Source: Hymenobacter metallilatus (GTDB taxonomy: Bacteria > Bacteroidota > Bacteroidia > Cytophagales > Hymenobacteraceae). From it: a stretch of 64,000 nucleotides of DNA. This document shows positions 1 through 7,259 of the stretch, in pieces. Numbering within the stretch: position 1 is the stretch's first letter; each line of letters starts with the position of its first letter. The notes under the pieces were generated by a model that was not told the DNA's origin, did not search any database, and was given only the letters and a program-made list of their open reading frames with translations. The DNA lies in NCBI RefSeq assembly GCF_003944705.1, contig NZ_RWIS01000010.1, forward strand, positions 62,001 to 126,000, in the 5' to 3' direction. The position numbers and the translations under genes were made by a program.

Positions 1-405
1 ACCGTGAAGGGCAACACTGACAACCCCGCCGACCTGGCTGGTTTGGAACCCGGTGAAGGCACTAAAGCGGTAGAGGAGGTGGTAGAAACCAAGCCCTATA
101 CCTACGTGGAGCAGATGCCGGTTTTCCCCGGCGGACAGGAAGCGTTGCTGCAGTACATTGCCAAGAACATCAAGTATCCGGCAATGGCTCTGCGTAACCA
201 GGTGGAAGGCCGGGTATTCATCAAGTTCGTAGTTGGTCCCGACGGATCGGTGACGAATGCGGAAGTGCAGAAAGGCATTGGTGCCGGTTGCGACGAAGAG
301 TCGCTGCGGGTTATCAAGAACCTGCCTCGCTTTACCCCTGGTAAGCAGAATGGTCGGGCGGTATCGGTATACTACACGGTTCCGGTAACCTTCGCCATTA
401 AGTAA
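1..405 (+). CDS. Energy transducer TonB, C-terminal part (cut by window start)
   Basis: The reading frame is open from the first base, so the 5' end lies outside the window. The visible ~134 residues end in a TonB C-terminal domain: MPVFPGGQEALLQYIAKN, then a YP-x-A motif, EGRVFIKFVV, a GIGAGCDEESLRVIK helix and a final strand VPVTFAIK. This domain normally contacts TonB boxes of outer-membrane receptors in the periplasm. It is closely similar to the C-terminal domain of the next gene, so the two look like a tandem duplication. The segment before the domain is charged and linker-like. Any ExbB/ExbD partners would be upstream and are not visible. A strong terminator follows the stop. Family assignment is secure; the full length is unknown. 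Confidence 0.9.
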   Translation, partial: TVKGNTDNPADLAGLEPGEGTKAVEEVVETKPYTYVEQMPVFPGGQEALLQYIAKNIKYPAMALRNQVEGRVFIKFVVGPDGSVTNAEVQKGIGAGCDEESLRVIKNLPRFTPGKQNGRAVSVYYTVPVTFAIK

Positions 406-441
406 GCTTCTTCGCTCATTGGCACCCGCCGCTGAGCACCC

Positions 442-480
442 AAAGCCCCAGATTGGACACCGTCCGGTCTGGGGCTTTTT
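442..480 (+). terminator. Rho-independent terminator after first tonB
   Basis: An 11-bp stem (AAAGCCCCAGA with TCTGGGGCTTT) is followed by a T run. It separates the first tonB-like gene from the second. Confidence 0.85.
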
Positions 481-630
481 TGTTAGGAATAGTTCTATAA
501 AAAAATATAGTAGGCTAACATACTACAGCCGTTCCCGTGGGCGTTGACTAGTTGAAAGCCAAGGGATAAGCGAAGTGATACGGGGAAGAATGGCTTGGAA
601 ATATTGGTCTGTATTCTTTCATCGTTCACT

Positions 631-638
631 TAACTTTT
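631..638 (+). promoter_or_regulatory. Weak Bacteroidota-type promoter box before second tonB
   Basis: TAACTTTT matches TAnnTTTG in all but the last base and lies 7 nt before the ATG at 646. A TTG at 604-606 is a possible -33 element, with slightly long spacing. Because a terminator closes the preceding gene, this gene needs its own promoter. Confidence 0.35.
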
Positions 639-645
639 CTATCCC

Positions 646-1470
646 ATGACCACAGCCACGCGCACACCTCTGCCTTCCCTCGACGATATTGTGTTTGAGG
701 GCCGCAACAAAGCCTACGGTGCCTATGTGCTCCGCCAGATGTATGGTCAGCACGTTACCAAGGCTGTTGGTATTGCCACTGCTTTGGCCGTGCTGCTGAT
801 TGCTGTGCCGTTGGCCATACAGCATTTTTTTCCTGATGCAACAGGCACAACGATGGGCAAGGCATTACCCGAAAAGCCGATCAACGAGCTTGCGGATGTA
901 GTCATCGACCAGGTTACTCACACGCACCCCCCAGTAGCCGCCACAGTAGTGGTGCGCCCTCCTGCTTTGCTTCCGCCCAAAGTAGTGCCTAATGAACAGG
1001 TAACAGCTGAGCCTACCGAGATAATTACTGCCCCTGTAGTTGATGGCCCGGTAGTGATTGGGCCGGTAGCCCAGGCCGGCGAAGGGGGCCTGGTTGCAGG
1101 CGGAGCCGGTAAAGGCACCGATACAGTTACGCAACCCGCAACACCGGCCGTGGTAGAGCCATTTCTCCACGTAGAGGAAATGCCTGAGTTTGCGGGTGGT
1201 CAGGCCGCGCTTATGAAATACCTGCAACGGCAGCTGCATTATCCCTCCCAAGCCCTACGCAATGGTGTAGAGGGTAAGGTATTCATCTCTTTCACCGTCA
1301 ATGCGGATGGCAGCATCCAGGATGTTTCTGTGTTGAAAGGGCTGGGCTTTGGGACGGATGAAGAAGCCAGCCGCGTCATTCGGCAGATGCCGGCCTGGAA
1401 GCCAGGGTATCAGAATCACCATGCTGTGCCGGTACGCTACACGCTACCCATTACCTTCAAATATGAGTAG
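646..1470 (+). CDS. Energy transducer TonB family protein
   Basis: A 274-residue TonB-like protein that would couple the inner-membrane proton-motive force to outer-membrane receptors. The N-terminus has the short cytoplasmic motif LDDIVFEGRNKAYGAYVLR common in Bacteroidota TonBs. One membrane helix follows at about residues 39-62, then a Pro/Val-rich periplasmic linker at about 70-165. The TonB C-terminal domain is at about 180-274 (MPEFAGGQAALMKYL, EGKVFISFTV, VPVRYTLPITF). The Gly-rich segment GEGGLVAGGAGKG before the domain is a flexible linker. The gene stands between two terminators, so it is probably transcribed alone from the weak box just upstream. Start chosen at the ATG preceding the conserved cytoplasmic motif. 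Confidence 0.92.
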   Translation: MTTATRTPLPSLDDIVFEGRNKAYGAYVLRQMYGQHVTKAVGIATALAVLLIAVPLAIQHFFPDATGTTMGKALPEKPINELADVVIDQVTHTHPPVAATVVVRPPALLPPKVVPNEQVTAEPTEIITAPVVDGPVVIGPVAQAGEGGLVAGGAGKGTDTVTQPATPAVVEPFLHVEEMPEFAGGQAALMKYLQRQLHYPSQALRNGVEGKVFISFTVNADGSIQDVSVLKGLGFGTDEEASRVIRQMPAWKPGYQNHHAVPVRYTLPITFKYE

Positions 1471-1512
1471 GCGGCTGATGTTACATAGCAGAAACTGAAT
1501 TGTTTTTCCGGA

Positions 1513-1560
1513 AGCCAAAAAACGACTGGTTCGCTCAGAATCAGCCGTTTTTTGGCTTTT
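1513..1560 (+). terminator. Rho-independent terminator after second tonB
   Basis: A 12-bp stem (AGCCAAAAAACG with CGTTTTTTGGCT) ends in a run of T residues. Confidence 0.85.
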
Positions 1561-1667
1561 TTTGCGGCCCGCTGTTCACCCACCAGTAGCCATGCAGGTT
1601 GCGAACGAACAAAATCGGGTGGATTTTGCGTTTAAAACACACCACCCTGCTTCTAGCTTTTCTACCA

Positions 1668-1922
1668 ATGTCTGAACGCCCCACTACCAACGAACGGTTG
1701 GGCCAGCGTAGCCAACCTACTCTGGTACGCTACTTTACCCTCATTATGTCGGTGCTTTATGCGGGTATCGGGGTATTTCTGTGGTTTGCCCCGGCGGGTA
1801 CCTTCAACCTTCCCGAGCTACCCCGCCGCCTACTGGCTGTCGTCTTCGTATTTTACGGAATCGTTAGATTTGTCCGCACCTACCAGCAACATTTCAAAAA
1901 AGACCGGAATGACGCACGCTAA
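1668..1922 (+). CDS. Small two-helix membrane protein of the Ton cluster
   Basis: An 84-residue protein with a polar N-terminus (MSERPTTNERLGQRSQ) and two predicted membrane helices, about residues 22-41 (FTLIMSVLYAGIGVFLWF) and 54-68 (LLAVVFVFYGIVRFV). It ends in a basic tail. An in-frame GTG or ATG start further upstream would add a hydrophobic stretch, but the ATG at 1668 gives the better-formed protein. Its last 14 bases overlap the start of the PstS-like lipoprotein gene, which suggests translational coupling. I recognise no named family. Small membrane proteins at this place in Ton clusters recur in the phylum, but no role is established from the sequence. Confidence 0.7.
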   Translation: MSERPTTNERLGQRSQPTLVRYFTLIMSVLYAGIGVFLWFAPAGTFNLPELPRRLLAVVFVFYGIVRFVRTYQQHFKKDRNDAR

Positions 1923-2871
1923 CTTATGGAGTATTGGCGCCAGCTTAGTGGCTTGCTCGTGGCTGGCCAGCTGCGGCGGGAACACCTCTACCCAGCCGGG
2001 CGCTACCGACACTCCAACCAGCGGGACCATTCGTATTGGCGTAGACGAGACGTTTGCTCCTATTCTGAAGTCGCAGGTTGATACATTTCAGAAACTCTAC
2101 ACCAGCGCCCATATTCAGGCTGCGTACCAGCCAGAGTTGGATGTGATGCGCGCCTTCATGGCCGACAGCATCCGGCTGGCGGTGGTATCACGGGATTTGT
2201 CGGCGGAGGAGAAAGCTACGTTGCAGCGCCTTAAGCTGGAGCCCTATTCCGTCCGGATCGGGGTAGATGGAGTAGCCATCATTATGCACCCCAGCAACCG
2301 GGATACGCTGCTGACCACGGCTCAGCTGAAAGGTATTTTTACCGGTCAGCTAACACAATGGAGTCAGATCAGCCCAGGTAATAAGCTGGGGGCTATTACG
2401 GCTGTATTCGATAATAATAACTCCAGCACCGCCCGCTACGTGCAGGACTCGGTGAACAATGGGGCAGCCTTGGCCAAAGGGGTTTTTGCCTCCAAATCGA
2501 ACCCAGCTCTTATTGATTACGTTGCTACTCATCCCACTGCTATTGGGGTAATCGGCATCAACTGGATCAGTGACCGGGACGATCCTAAGGTGCCGAAGTT
2601 TCTGAAACGGATACGAGTGGCGGGTATAAGCCCCAAGTCAGCGGGGTCCGCTCCAGCAGACTACGTTCAGCCTTACCAGGCGTATCTGGCGCAGAAGCTG
2701 TATCCGTTGCGTCGTAACCTGTATGTTATCAGCCGCGAAGCCCGGACCGGACTTGGCACCGGTTTTGCAACCTTTGTGGCAGGTAATAAGGGGCAGCTCA
2801 TCATGCTGAAGTCGGGGTTGATGCCTGCCAAGGGTCAAGTTCGAATGATGGATGTAAAGCCTGCGCTCTAA
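1909..2871 (+). CDS. PstS-like periplasmic substrate-binding lipoprotein
   Basis: A 320-residue lipoprotein: a signal sequence with lipobox LASC, the acylated Cys being residue 22, followed by a PstS/PBP-like fold. Visible features are the N-terminal strand TIRIGVDETFAPIL, the AVVSRDLSAEE segment, a GVAIIMHPSN strand and the anion-binding-type loop DNNNSSTARYVQDSV. True PstS proteins bind phosphate for PstCAB import. No pstC, pstA or pstB gene is in the window, and the gene is coupled to a Ton-cluster membrane protein, so a phosphate-import role is not implied. The ATG at 1909 is preferred over an earlier in-frame start because it puts the signal peptide at the N-terminus. The fold is confident; the ligand is unknown. 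Confidence 0.85.
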   Translation: MTHANLWSIGASLVACSWLASCGGNTSTQPGATDTPTSGTIRIGVDETFAPILKSQVDTFQKLYTSAHIQAAYQPELDVMRAFMADSIRLAVVSRDLSAEEKATLQRLKLEPYSVRIGVDGVAIIMHPSNRDTLLTTAQLKGIFTGQLTQWSQISPGNKLGAITAVFDNNNSSTARYVQDSVNNGAALAKGVFASKSNPALIDYVATHPTAIGVIGINWISDRDDPKVPKFLKRIRVAGISPKSAGSAPADYVQPYQAYLAQKLYPLRRNLYVISREARTGLGTGFATFVAGNKGQLIMLKSGLMPAKGQVRMMDVKPAL

Positions 2872-2918
2872 CCCTGTTTATCTCCCTTTCCTACGTCTTT
2901 TCACCAAACCTTTTGCTC

Positions 2919-4550
2919 ATGAACCTCAAGCCCTGGAAGCTCACGCTCCTCGCTGCTTTGTCCGTTACCGGTTCGGCCGCGCTTGCTCAAACCAGCCCTC
3001 AGAAAGCCATTGAGTTGGAGCGCTACAGTGAAGCCCGTGCCGCCCTGCTGCGTGCCCCGCAGTCCAATGAAACCTCGTACGAATTGGGTCGCCTGTATCA
3101 AATGCGGGACATGCCCGACTCGGCCGCGTATTACTTCAACCGGGTTTCTCTGAACCAGAAAGACCCCATGACGATGATTGCCGCTGGCCGGGCTGCGTTG
3201 GCCAAGGGTAAGACCGCCGAGGCTGAAATTCAGTTCGACAACGCTGTGAAAGCCTCGAAAGGCAAGGACCAGAAGGTGTACACCATGATTGCTCAGGCCT
3301 ACGCCGAGTCGGACGTGAAAGACACTGGTAAGGCCTTGTCGTATGTAGCTGCCGGCGAAAAGCTGAACAAAGGCAAAGATGATCCGGCTTTGATGATTGC
3401 CCGTGGCGACATTTACCTGAAGTCGGAAACGGGTGGTGGCGAAGCAATGAACAGCTACGAGCGTGCTTCGCTGGCCGACCCCAACAACGTGCAGGCATAC
3501 GTACGGAAAGGCCAACTGAACATGCGGGCCCGTACTTATAACGAAGCCAAAACCAACTTCGACAAAGCCATCAGCATCGACCCGAACTACGCCCCGGCGT
3601 ATAACTCGCTGGCTGAAACCTACTACTTTGCCGGCCGCTACGACGACGCTCTGGCCCAGTTCCAGAAGTATTCCTCGCTGGCTGAGAAGTCGTCGACTAC
3701 CGATGCCAAGTATGCTTCCTTCCTGTACCTGACCAAGAAGTACCCGGAAGCCCTGGTGGAAGTGGATAAGGTACTAGCTAAAGAGCCTAACAACCTCACC
3801 ATGAACCGTCTGCGGGCCTATAGCCTGTACGAAACCGGTAAAAACGATGAGGCTTTGGCCGCTATGCAGAAGTACCTGCAAGTTGCTCAGGCTGAAAACA
3901 AAATAATTACCGAAGACAACGTGTACTACGGTAAGATGCTGATTAAGGGCGGCAAAACTGCCGAAGGTGCGGCCATCATCAAGAAGGCTATTGATGCCGA
4001 CCCCAAGAAAGCGGCTGAGCTGCAGAATGAGCTGGCGCAGGCTTACTTAGCAGCGAAGGACTATCCCAATGCCATTTCTACCTTGAAGGCACGTATGAAT
4101 GCTAACAAGGGTGGAGAGCTGACGGACAAAGTATATCTGGGCCGGGCCTATGAGCTCAATGGTCAGTATGCACAGGCCGACAGCCTATACGGGGTAGTAC
4201 TGACGGAGCGTCCGAACTACATTCCTGGCTACCAGATGCGGGCCCGGGCCAATGCTAACATCGACAAAGACTCCAAGCAGGGTCTGGCAAAACCCTACTA
4301 TGAGCAGTACCTCAAGGTAGCCGGTGCCGCTGAGGATGCGAGCAAGTACAAATCGGGCCTGATTGAGGCAAACAAGTACTTGGGCTACTACTACTACCAG
4401 AAAGGCGACAAGGCTACGGCTTTACCCTACTGGCAGCAAGCCCTGGCCCTGGACCCCAACGACCAGCAGGCCAAAACGGCTGTAAGTGAAATTACGAAGC
4501 CGGCTCCGGCCAAGAAGGCGCCGGCCAAGGCTCCGGTGAAGCGAAAGTAA
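2919..4550 (+). CDS. Periplasmic tetratricopeptide-repeat protein
   Basis: A 543-residue exported protein. A signal peptide (about residues 1-24, ending SAALAQ) is followed by serial TPR helices across nearly the whole length. Examples are YNEAKTNFDKAISIDPNYAPAY, YDDALAQFQKYSSL and the last unit ATALPYWQQALALDPNDQQA. The C-terminal tail is rich in Lys, Ala and Pro (APAKKAPAKAPVKRK). TPR arrays are protein-binding scaffolds. Its place after the TonB and PstS-like genes suggests a periplasmic scaffold for that cluster, which is inference. It starts 47 bases after the lipoprotein stop, so co-transcription is likely. The ATG at 2919 places the signal peptide correctly; a TTG lies 6 bases upstream. 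Confidence 0.9.
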   Translation: MNLKPWKLTLLAALSVTGSAALAQTSPQKAIELERYSEARAALLRAPQSNETSYELGRLYQMRDMPDSAAYYFNRVSLNQKDPMTMIAAGRAALAKGKTAEAEIQFDNAVKASKGKDQKVYTMIAQAYAESDVKDTGKALSYVAAGEKLNKGKDDPALMIARGDIYLKSETGGGEAMNSYERASLADPNNVQAYVRKGQLNMRARTYNEAKTNFDKAISIDPNYAPAYNSLAETYYFAGRYDDALAQFQKYSSLAEKSSTTDAKYASFLYLTKKYPEALVEVDKVLAKEPNNLTMNRLRAYSLYETGKNDEALAAMQKYLQVAQAENKIITEDNVYYGKMLIKGGKTAEGAAIIKKAIDADPKKAAELQNELAQAYLAAKDYPNAISTLKARMNANKGGELTDKVYLGRAYELNGQYAQADSLYGVVLTERPNYIPGYQMRARANANIDKDSKQGLAKPYYEQYLKVAGAAEDASKYKSGLIEANKYLGYYYYQKGDKATALPYWQQALALDPNDQQAKTAVSEITKPAPAKKAPAKAPVKRK

Positions 4551-4570
4551 CTACTTGGCGCTTTATAGTA

Positions 4571-4602
4571 AAAAGGCCCGCTACTGAGTAGCGGGCCTTT
4601 TT
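4571..4602. terminator. Bidirectional terminator between convergent genes
   Basis: A near-perfect hairpin, AAAAGGCCCGCTAC and its complement, carries an A run on one side and a T run on the other. It serves the TPR gene on the plus strand and the pseudouridine synthase gene on the minus strand. Confidence 0.88.
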
Positions 4603-4627
4603 GCGTTTTTAGTGCCCGCTACGCCCT

Positions 4628-5746
4628 TTACGGATGCTCGGTGGCATACTTGTCCCATTCTGCCAGCACGGCTTCAAAATCAGCCGGTAATTCAGCTTCG
4701 AAGTGCAGCAGTTCGCGGGTAGTCGGGTGTTCGAAGCCCAGTGATTTGGCATGTAGTGCCTGTCGGGGCATCAACTCCAGCATTTTTTCGGCAAATGCCT
4801 TATATGCACCCGTGCGCTGCCCATACACAATCTTGTCGCCCCCGTAGGTAGCGTCGCCAAACAGCGGGTGGCCGATGTGCTTCATGTGGGCCCGAATCTG
4901 GTGGGTGCGGCCGGTTTCCAGGTTGCATTGCAGCAGGGCCACCTTACCGAAGGAACGCAACACCTTGTAATGGGTTACGGCGTGTTTACCCTGTTCCCCA
5001 TCCGGATACACGGCCTGCACCTTGCGGTCCTTCAGGCTGCGGCCAATGTGGCCCCGCACGGTACCGGCTTCATCCTTTGGCACGCCCCACACCAAAGCTA
5101 AGTAGGTCCGCTCAATGGTATGATGAAAGAACTGGTTGGACAAGTGCGTCATGGCAAACTCAGTTTTGCCGATTACCAGCAGCCCCGAGGTGTCCTTATC
5201 AATGCGGTGCACTAAGCCAGGGCGGATTTCGCCGTTGCGGCCGGTGGGCAGGTTTTGCAGGTGATAGGCCAGCCCGTTCACCAGCGTACCGTTCCAGTTG
5301 CCGAAGGCCGGATGCACCACCAGTCCGGCCGGCTTGTTCACGATGAGTAGCTCAGCATCCTCGTAGCGGATATCAAGGTTCATCGGCTCGGGCACCACCT
5401 TAAACTCGCGGGGTGGCTCGGGCAGGGTAATGGTAATGGTGTCGCCGGGCTTGACGCGGTAGTTTGATTTCACGGCCCGGTCGTTCACCTGCACCGCCTC
5501 AGCCTTAATAGCATTCTGAATGCGGGTGCGGGAGGTGCTGGGCAGGCGGTTCAGCAGAAATTTATCCAGCCGCAGCAGCTCCTGCCGCCGGTCGGCCGTG
5601 ATGCGGTGGTGCTCATACAGCTCGTCCCCGCCTTCTTCGTCTTCTTCGGCGCCAGTTGCCCCTTCCAGCAACGTACCGGCCGGGAGTATAGGTTTTTCCA
5701 GTTCTTCTTCCAGCTCCGACATATGGGCTTGGGTCAGGTAGTACAT
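4628..5746 (-). CDS. RluA-family 23S rRNA-type pseudouridine synthase
   Basis: A 372-residue RluA/RluD-family enzyme that isomerises uridine to pseudouridine in RNA, probably 23S rRNA. An acidic N-terminal extension (residues 8-45) precedes an S4 RNA-binding domain at about 58-105 (LRLDKFLLNRLPSTSRTRIQ). The catalytic domain follows, with LIVNKPAGLVVHP at about 134-146 and the signature HRIDKDTSGLLV at 180-191. The catalytic Asp is residue 183. GRTHQIRAHMKHIGHPLFGD is the usual late motif. An alternative start is Met9 (5722). The gene is last in the long minus-strand block and is separated from the ompH gene before it by a hairpin. Which uridine is modified cannot be read from sequence. Confidence 0.93.
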   Translation of the reverse strand: MYYLTQAHMSELEEELEKPILPAGTLLEGATGAEEDEEGGDELYEHHRITADRRQELLRLDKFLLNRLPSTSRTRIQNAIKAEAVQVNDRAVKSNYRVKPGDTITITLPEPPREFKVVPEPMNLDIRYEDAELLIVNKPAGLVVHPAFGNWNGTLVNGLAYHLQNLPTGRNGEIRPGLVHRIDKDTSGLLVIGKTEFAMTHLSNQFFHHTIERTYLALVWGVPKDEAGTVRGHIGRSLKDRKVQAVYPDGEQGKHAVTHYKVLRSFGKVALLQCNLETGRTHQIRAHMKHIGHPLFGDATYGGDKIVYGQRTGAYKAFAEKMLELMPRQALHAKSLGFEHPTTRELLHFEAELPADFEAVLAEWDKYATEHP

Positions 5747-5784
5747 CTACTGGCCCCGCGTGGCAGGGCGGGGCCGGGCTCTAT

Positions 5785-5820
5785 AAAACAGCAACAGCCG
5801 GAGCAAACGCCCCGGCTGTG
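5785..5820 (-). terminator. Terminator after first ompH gene
   Basis: On the minus strand, ACAGCCGG pairs with CCGGCTGT, followed by a T-rich tract. It lies 38 bases past the ompH stop. Confidence 0.6.
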
Positions 5821-5857
5821 CAGAAATCCGGTCAGAAACAGGTCTACGACCTACAAC

Positions 5858-6499
5858 TTATTTCTTCGTCTTGGTTTTGGTTTTGGAGGCAGCGGGTACG
5901 GTGGCAGGCGTAGCAGCAGGTGCGGTTACCTTAGGAGCCGCAGCAGCCGGAGCAGCACCGGGCGTGATACCCATTTTTTTCAGAATCAGGTCCGATACGT
6001 CGCCATCCTTGGGGCCGTGCAGCAACACCGGGCTGGCTCCGTCCGAGTTCAGGATGTAGGTGTAGCCGTTTTCATCGGCTACCGCGTCAATGTTCTTCTG
6101 CAGCTTGTCCAAGGCGGGCTTCAGCAGCGCCTGCTGCTTCTGCTGCAACGATACTTCGGCATTCTGCTGAAACTCCTGAATTGATTGCTGCAAGTTCTGC
6201 AGTTCTTTTTGCTTATCAGCACGCACTGGGTCCGACATAGTAGCCTGACCATTCTGGAACGCCTGTCCCTTGGTTTGATATTCAGTGTACTTAGCGTCCA
6301 GCTGGTTTTTGAGCTGGGTGCTGTAGTCTTTCAGCTGCGACTCAATCTGCTTGCTTTCGGGCATCTGGCTCAGCACGTACTCCACGCTGGTATAGCCGAT
6401 TTTCAGCGGTGCGGCGGTCTGTGCCATCGAAGCCGTAGCCGTAGTAAAGGTGAGGGCGGCAACAGCCAGCGCAACGCGGAATTTGTTCATAGTGGTCAT
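5858..6499 (-). CDS. OmpH/Skp-family periplasmic chaperone (second of two)
   Basis: A 213-residue Skp/OmpH-like protein. In the model family, Skp trimers hold unfolded outer-membrane proteins in the periplasm before BamA inserts them. A signal peptide (ending SMAQ) is followed by the conserved IGYTSVEYVLSQMPE segment. A long coiled-coil region at about 45-135 is rich in Gln and Lys. The family C-terminal part is YTYILNSDGASPVLLHGP...DLILKKMG. An Ala/Pro/Lys low-complexity tail (about 40 residues) ends the protein and is not part of the usual fold. The start could be the ATG at 6499 or 6490; both keep the signal peptide. It lies directly after its paralogue in the bamA operon. Confidence 0.9.
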   Translation of the reverse strand: MTTMNKFRVALAVAALTFTTATASMAQTAAPLKIGYTSVEYVLSQMPESKQIESQLKDYSTQLKNQLDAKYTEYQTKGQAFQNGQATMSDPVRADKQKELQNLQQSIQEFQQNAEVSLQQKQQALLKPALDKLQKNIDAVADENGYTYILNSDGASPVLLHGPKDGDVSDLILKKMGITPGAAPAAAAPKVTAPAATPATVPAASKTKTKTKK

Positions 6500-6535
6500 C
6501 AAAAAGAGAAAAGTCAGAGAGTTAGATGCGCAAAG

Positions 6536-7216
6536 TTACTTTTTTCGGGTAGATGGCCGCGCCGGGGTTCGGGTGGGTTGCTTACCGGGCACGGGCTCCT
6601 CTTCGGCGGCCGCGTCGCCGGCCGGAGTTTGGGGGGTAGCTACCGTTTTCACGGTGCCTTTCTGGGCCGGCTGGTTTCGGTCTTCGGAAGCTAAACCAAG
6701 TTCTTCCAGTACAAATTCCGTGTAGTCGTGCACGGGATTGGTGTAAAGCATGGTCAGGTCGCCGGATTTATCGAATATGATGGCCAGCTGCTTTTTCTTG
6801 GCCACTTTTTCAATGGCTTCGAACACTTTGTCCTGCACGGGCTTGGTCAGCTCCTGGCGCTTCTTGAAGAGTTGGCCTTCAAAGCCGAAAATCCGGTTCT
6901 GGTAGGCTTTGATGTCCTGTTCCTTCTTCAGAATCTCGTCCTGGCGCTTTTTTTTCATAGCCTCCGTCAGAACCACTTCTTCGGCCTGATAATTCCGGTA
7001 GAGCTTATCGAGGTCCTTTTTTTGGGTTTCGATATCCTTCTGCCAGTTGGCCGACAGCGTATTGAGCTCCTGCTGGGCCTGGGTATAGGCCGGCATCTTG
7101 CTCATGATAAACTCGGAATCCACGTACCCGAACTTCTGGGCCCGCGCTTCGCGGGGCAGCAGGCCAACCATCAGCCCTACGCTTAGGGCAGCCATCCACA
7201 ACAACAGTTTACGCAT
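6536..7216 (-). CDS. OmpH/Skp-family periplasmic chaperone (first of two)
   Basis: A 226-residue paralogue of the neighbouring Skp-like protein. The signal peptide MRKLLLWMAALSVGLMVGLL ends near EARAQ. The conserved FGYVDSEFIMSKMPAY motif opens the mature part, then a strongly charged coiled coil (about 45-125, many KK/EE pairs) and the conserved end of the domain, AIIFDKSGDLTMLYTNPVHDYT. The tail is disordered and Pro/Thr/Arg-rich. It begins 43 bases after the bamA stop on the same strand, so the two are probably co-transcribed, matching their joint role in outer-membrane protein assembly. An AG-rich stretch just before the ATG at 7216 supports this start over a longer frame. Confidence 0.92.
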   Translation of the reverse strand: MRKLLLWMAALSVGLMVGLLPREARAQKFGYVDSEFIMSKMPAYTQAQQELNTLSANWQKDIETQKKDLDKLYRNYQAEEVVLTEAMKKKRQDEILKKEQDIKAYQNRIFGFEGQLFKKRQELTKPVQDKVFEAIEKVAKKKQLAIIFDKSGDLTMLYTNPVHDYTEFVLEELGLASEDRNQPAQKGTVKTVATPQTPAGDAAAEEEPVPGKQPTRTPARPSTRKK

Positions 7217-7259
7217 CCTGATACAGAGGAAATATGAACGGCCCGCCGCGCCGCCGGGC

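Noticed and set aside
2901..3515. A 204-codon open frame on the strand opposite the TPR gene
   Set aside because: It is an antisense shadow of a clear TPR protein; low-complexity, no domain, no start signals.
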